NCBI RefSeq assembly: GCF_901000735.1
Contig: NC_081546.1
Coordinates: forward strand, 23,101,009-23,165,008
From: Corylus avellana
Lineage: Eukaryota > Streptophyta > Magnoliopsida > Fagales > Betulaceae
Length of the DNA stretch: 64,000 bases
Reading direction: 5' to 3'
Part shown: piece after piece, positions 60,101 to 64,000 of the stretch
Layout of the letters: each line of letters starts with the position of its first letter
Numbering within the stretch: position 1 is the first letter of the stretch
Made by a program: the position numbers and the translations under genes
Notes under the pieces: model-generated
What the model was told of the DNA's origin: nothing
Database searches by the model: none
The model's input: only the letters and a program-made list of their open reading frames with translations

Positions 60101-63100
60101 AATTGTGTCAAGGCTTGTCGAAATAGGTATAATGCCCACATGAGAAACAGCCCCATGTGAGGGTCGGAATCCTAAAATGCCACAAAATCCAGCAGGAATT
60201 CTCACGCCACCAACCGTATCAATACCTGCCACATACTGTTAGTACGAAAGGCATAATCATAAGTTAAAACAAGAAGCCTGCTCCATAAGCTAAAATATGA
60301 TCGAGCATTACAAGAGTTCTATCATCAATTTTAAACACATTTTCATAGATTAAAACAATTCATAAAGAATACCAAGGGAGTAAAATTTAGCATACTCCTG
60401 TACAAAAGAGAAACACTTAATTCTATAGCTCAAAGATTAACGAGGATCAAACAATCCTATTTCCTGATCAAGACACAAAACCTTCAAATTTTAGATCCGC
60501 CAAAATTGTCAAAGCATGGAGCAAGTCAAAGCATCTATATGTTCAACACTAAGACTAAACAGCTTCCCAGTAAATTGAGTAACTTAGCATCAGTAATTGT
60601 ATTGTTTCAATCAGAAGTACAGCTCTTCGTCGTTAAGTTCCATCAATGTCCCTTTTTTTTTTTTTTTTTTGATAAGTCAGTGTCCACCATTATTAACCAC
60701 TAGAAAGAAATATATCTGCAGAAGCACATAAAAATTTAATTTCCAGGGCAGATACAACAAAGCTACAGCACTTATTGTCAAAGCATGGAGCAAGTCAAAG
60801 CATCTATATGTTCAACACTAAGACTAAACAGCTTCCCAGTAAATTGAGTAACTTAGCATCAGTAATTGTATCGTTTCAATCAGAAGTACAGCTCTTCGTC
60901 GTTAAGTTCCATCAATGACCCTTTTTTTTTTTTTTTTGATAAGTCAGTGTCCACCATTATTAACCACTAGAAAGAAATATCTGCAGAAGCACATAAAAAT
61001 TTAATTTCCAGGGCAGATACAACAAAGCTACCACTTATTGTTTAGTATTCTATGGGGGTGCCTTACGCTTTTAATAATATCTCGATTACTTATAAAAAAA
61101 TATATATTGTCTAGTATTCTTCTTCAAGCTACAAGTGAACTTCTAAATGTTGCCGACCTTATAGCAAATAGGAATAATGTTATTGTTAGCATTTGATATT
61201 TCACACTTATTTAAAGTTAGATTTTTCATTGTTTGATTTCTTTTGGATACCATCCAAAAAAAAAGAAAAGATCTTTTGAAGTCAGAACTTTTTACAGATT
61301 TCTCCTCCCCAACGTTGACTACTCTTTCCCTTGGAAGAGCATCTAGAGGTCCAAGACTCCTTTGAGAGTGGCTTTCTTTACATGGATAACTTCTTTAGGA
61401 AATTTTATTTTATTTTTTTTTTTTATGAGTAATAATCAAGTTTTATTAAAAAAGTAAGGCACCCCTACATATACTAGAAGTATACAAGCAGAAACACCTA
61501 ACTAAAAAAACAAAAACGACCCACCCAAAGCCCTCACCACAAACACCCAAGGCATCCAAGACAAACCCACAGAACTATCCCACAAAACCACCCAACAGCC
61601 CTCAAAACCCACACGGAGCGCTACGACACCATAGTCTTGCCCTTCCTTCTCCGAGCGGACGCGCTAGCAAAGCCATAGACCAATTCAAGAAAGCCCTACA
61701 AAAAAACCCTCACGACACCATAAACCACCCAAAAGGAGGCTCAGCGTTGCCACCCTGGCGCCTTGCCTTTCCCTCGCCGATTGGAAGTAAATCTCCACAT
61801 GTGGCACATCACAGTGATAGATTGGTATTATATGTGAAAAAAGAATGGGGAAACTCTCAATCACCTTCTTCCTCATTGTGATATTGTGAGACTCATGGAA
61901 TTTGGTTTTTAGGATGTTCGGAGTAGAGTGGGTTATGCCGAGATGGGTGGTGGAACTCCTAGTGTGTTGGAAAAGAAGGTTCAGTCAGAATAATCTTAAT
62001 GTTGTTTAGAATGTAATATCTTTTTGTTTAATGTGGGGGTTATGGAGAGAAAAGAATGCTCAAAGTTTCAAGGATTGCAAGAAGACAAGCCTAGATCTAT
62101 AGTTTTGTTTCTTTAAATCCCTCTTCAAGTAGAACTCTGTTAACACCCTTTTTGACGCCTCTTAACTTTAATGATTTTTGTGCTCTTTTTCGTTGTTCTT
62201 GATCTTGCTGGGTGTTTTTCTTAAATGTTGCTTGTGAACTAGGGTTGCGGCCGTTGTGCTTTTAATAAATTTGCTTTACTTATAAAGCAAATTTACTTAT
62301 ACTTATCAACAAAAAAAAAAAAAAATTGCTTCACTTATTTTTTTTTTTTTTTTAAATGCCTAAGGAGGCAGAACACACTTTTGACTGTTCAAACATGATA
62401 AACTATACCCTTTTTTTAGCATAATTAAAATTTATGACAGCATAGACAAAAAAATTCAGTCAACTCAACCAGCTAAATACTTGTGCCACAACCTAAAAAA
62501 TAAAATTTTAACACTACATAATCAACACCACATGTCTAATTCCAGCTGTAAGTATACCAAAAACAAGTGTAGTAAGTCTAGCTACACTATTTCTTTGTAT
62601 TTCTTAGAAACAAGTATTATGAGACAAGACAGGAAAAGGAAATGGAAATGAAAATGATAAACACGCAAAGAATGAACCCAATTACCATAAATTACCAAAC
62701 AAACAAGGTTACGCCCAAAAGCCTTTTATTAATCATGTTAGCATTGACAATTACGAGCCAAGACTAATAAAATTCAAGGGAAGGAAGGTAAGCTGTTGAA
62801 CGCTAATAAGAAGCTCACCCAATGAGAAGTCAACAAGATTAGCAGCCACAGCCACAGCAGCTCCACTAGAGGATCCACCCGGTACTCTTTCATGCACTGC
62901 AGGATTGGTAGGTGTACCATAATGCTTATTTTCTCCACTGATACTGAAAAGAAGACATACCAAAAACAATTCACCTTATTTAAATCCAAACAATAGCTAG
63001 AGTGGGAGTGATTAGAAAGGTAACTTTATTTTCTTAATTTCTTTTTCTCTCTTTCGTTTTACCAAACACATAGTGTAGTGAAAATAGGAACAAAGAAGAA

Positions 63101-63361
63101 ACAAAGTAGATAGGAATATCTTTGTTTGCACCAAACTGTACTCCAAGAAAAATATTTAGAAGACCATTTAGATATTTATAATAGCCAGAAGGACCAGAAG
63201 GCAGATACCCATATGCTAGTTCGTCCACAACAGTTTTTCCAATGCAAGTGGCACCTCCTTCAACAAGAGCAGTAACCACAGGAGATGTCCAAGAAGCTTT
63301 GTCATGTGTCATCACCCAGTCTGGATGACCAAATCCAGTGACATGACCATCAATGTCGAAT
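48242..63361 (-). CDS. OEP64/TOC64/OM64-type outer-membrane receptor (5' part outside window)
   Basis: Twelve exons, 522 codons, phases consistent: 63209-63361, 62819-62943, 60100-60225, 58965-59147, 58283-58427, 55479-55647, 52779-52913, 52365-52565, 51824-51951, 51690-51741, 49886-49955, 48242-48324 (stop). The first ~430 residues are amidase-like ([45 protein letters not shown]); the last ~110 form three TPRs ([55 protein letters not shown]). Where active amidases have the nucleophilic Ser (GGS) there is Gly, so the domain is probably non-catalytic, as known for TOC64. These proteins dock Hsp90/Hsp70-bound precursors at chloroplast or mitochondrial outer membranes. The ~70-residue N-terminal anchor exon lies beyond base 64000. 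Plastid against mitochondrial form is undecided. One intron is GC-AG. Confidence 0.93.
48545..49720 (+). pseudogene. RTE-type LINE reverse transcriptase remnant (TOC64 intron)
   Basis: Broken frames spell the C-terminal RT of plant RTE elements: MVFINLE-type region near 48590, [14 protein letters not shown] (~48700), [18 protein letters not shown] (~49040), [40 protein letters not shown] (49170), EMRMLRWM (~49295), and a tail near 49640-49720. Many stops and shifts. It lies antisense in the last intron of the TOC64-like gene. Confidence 0.85.
50320..51133. mobile_element. AACCGC-rich hAT element, 814 bp (TOC64 intron)
   Basis: Ends TAGGGGTAAAAT and ATTTCACCCCTA; 8-bp duplication GTATGAAG at 50312-50319 and 51134-51141. 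Shares its whole structure with 33503-34296. Subterminal arrays of AACCGC in both orientations; no transposase. Confidence 0.93.
51142..51375. repeat. (GA)n microsatellite and GC-rich GGCC island
   Basis: (GA)n at about 51151-51181, then ~190 bp rich in GGCCAC/GTGGCC/GCCACCCC. Similar composition to 52-208, 40480-40640 and 53630-53755. Confidence 0.55.
53001..53364. mobile_element. Mutator-type MITE, 364 bp, 9-bp target duplication
   Basis: Inverted ends (AGGGAAAAATAAAAAATTAA; complement of GGAAAAATGCAAAATCAG) continue through CTTGTGATTTACTTGATTTAC over ~120 bp. CAAAATAAT flanks both sides (52992-53000, 53365-53373). Confidence 0.88.
53414..53965. mobile_element. Inverted-repeat element with GC-rich core
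   Basis: Ends GGAAAAAGTACACATACCCC and complement of GGGAAGAGTACACATATTCT, related to the MITE at 25706. The core 53600-53760 has GGCCTAGCCACCCC-type motifs. No clear target duplication. Confidence 0.7.
53966..55179. other. TOC64 intron, no element assigned
   Basis: Non-coding intron sequence; parts from 54700 may belong to the LINE whose tail ends near 55345. Confidence 0.4.
55180..55345 (+). mobile_element. LINE 3' end
   Basis: TTTTGTATACTTTATGTGTA then AGGGGCACTTACGCTTTTAA and an A-rich tail, a form repeated in several LINE tails in this gene (61035-61100 plus; 56843, 58045 and 61403 minus). Confidence 0.6.
56330..56680. repeat. Direct tandem repeat, about 180-bp unit
   Basis: Two diverged copies share TTATTGGG-TTCTAT, TTTCATTTCAGGAT, GATCTAATCTTACAAATATG, GATGTAACTCTTCT and GAGAATTTCCAGC in order. 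Confidence 0.7.
56843..57580 (-). pseudogene. L1 LINE remnant, minus strand (TOC64 intron)
   Basis: Reverse strand reads [20 protein letters not shown] then [20 protein letters not shown], the zinc-binding region after RT, and ends with the common LINE tail at 56843-56900. Interrupted by stops. Confidence 0.8.
58045..58160 (-). mobile_element. LINE 3' tail, minus strand
   Basis: TTTTTTTATAAGTAATGTTG at its left end is the complement of a poly(A)-proximal LINE end; it continues through GAAAGTATACAAGAGGACGC. No coding part kept. Confidence 0.55.
60506..61043. repeat. 269-bp tandem duplication in TOC64 intron
   Basis: TTGTCAAAGCATGGAGCAAG begins at 60506 and again at 60775; the two units are nearly identical, differing mainly in T-run length and a few bases, so the duplication is recent. 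Confidence 0.92.
61300..62310 (+). pseudogene. L1 LINE remnant split by a second retro-insertion
   Basis: 61310-61400 reads [19 protein letters not shown] then FTWITSLG; after an insert at 61403-61795 it resumes [47 protein letters not shown] and a typical 3' tail (TTTTAATAAATTTGCTTTAC). Several stops. Same sense as the window plus strand, antisense to the host gene. Confidence 0.82.
61403..61795 (-). mobile_element. Retro-insertion nested in LINE
   Basis: On the minus strand ends AGGGGTGCCTTACTTTTTTA...ATTACTCATAAA plus a poly(A) (read as T at 61403-61424). GC-richer body without recognisable coding. It interrupts the zf-RVT reading of the surrounding LINE. No clean target duplication seen. 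Confidence 0.7.
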
Positions 63362-64000
63362 CTGGTAATTATAATAAATGGTTAATTCAGTTTAAAATCC
63401 AAAACCAAAAATTAAAAAATTAAAAATCAGTAGTGCAAATGCATGAGTGGAAATTGAGGATTTATTGCACCTGCCAATAATAGATAACTCCTATCCGTAA
63501 TCTTTAACGCTAGAAACATGGAAGTTACAAAATAGGCACACTCTCATGATATTCAAAATCACAGAGAGAGAAGCAGACAATTTCAACGAAGGTAGGTACT
63601 TTGAAACGAACCAAAATGACAAAATGACAAAATGAAACATATGAGGGCGGGGCGGGAGATTAGAAAAATATGAATTATCAACCAAATTCAATTGCCTGGC
63701 CTACTTGAAAAATCAAATAAATCGTTCACGGTTAAAATTCAAAATTTTATGTTCTCTTCACTTTCATTGGCTCAACACTCCAGCAATACATTTGACACCT
63801 CATAAGAAATCAAAGTTAAAATTTGCGTGTCACGTTATTTACTATAGTAGCCCAAAACAAAAAACCTCAAATCAACGAAGCCTACAACCATGAAAAGCAA
63901 TCAAACAAACACTTCACACAATTTCTTTTCTCACTTTTTCCTTTCTCAGAAAGTCAAAAAGAGTCCGTTACTCGAGCCAACCCTTCCATACATCAAAACC
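63362..64000. other. First visible intron of the TOC64-like gene
   Basis: No exon encoding the membrane-anchored N-terminus could be found here on the minus strand, so it is taken as intron; nothing else recognised. Confidence 0.5.

Overview
The window is nuclear DNA from a flowering plant, most likely a woody eudicot. It is AT-rich, genes carry many GT-AG introns, and intergenic and intronic DNA is full of short inverted-repeat transposons, plant L1-type LINEs, tRNA-derived SINEs and hAT elements. A rosid tree is my guess from the overall look; the species cannot be fixed by reading alone.

Layout. 1-4147: repeat-rich, no gene seen. 4148-10051 and 10484-16398: two nearly identical ~5.9-kb copies, each carrying a three-exon C2-domain ABA-related (CAR) gene on the minus strand. 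A run of exactly 100 N lies between them, so the pair is either a recent tandem duplication or an assembly artefact (two haplotypes joined). 16399-20708: mobile-element debris (MITEs, a SINE, a LINE remnant). 20709-24287: a seven-exon plus-strand gene for an HROB-like OB-fold protein of homologous recombination, with a tandemly duplicated promoter block.

24168-32768 and 38638-46802 are two copies of an older segmental duplication. Each holds the last part of HROB (complete gene in copy A, dead fragment in copy B) and a DUF295/KIB1-4 beta-propeller gene. Each copy has collected its own transposons, so each serves as the empty-site control for the other. Between them (33247-36631) sits a hAT-type element with an 8-bp target duplication that itself contains a second hAT-type element and a poly(A)-tailed retro-insertion, each with its own target duplication.

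48242-63361: most of a minus-strand gene for an OEP64/TOC64/OM64-type organelle outer-membrane receptor (amidase-like domain plus TPRs). Twelve exons are in the window and the N-terminal exon lies beyond base 64000. Its introns hold an RTE-type LINE pseudogene, several L1 LINE pieces, a further hAT element and Mutator-like MITEs.

The genes form no operon or pathway. Their shared history is duplication and transposition. I found no tRNA, rRNA, CRISPR or prokaryotic feature, and no clearly new multi-gene system. The most informative material is the nested and paired transposon insertions, the possible false duplication of CAR, and the AACCGC-rich hAT family.
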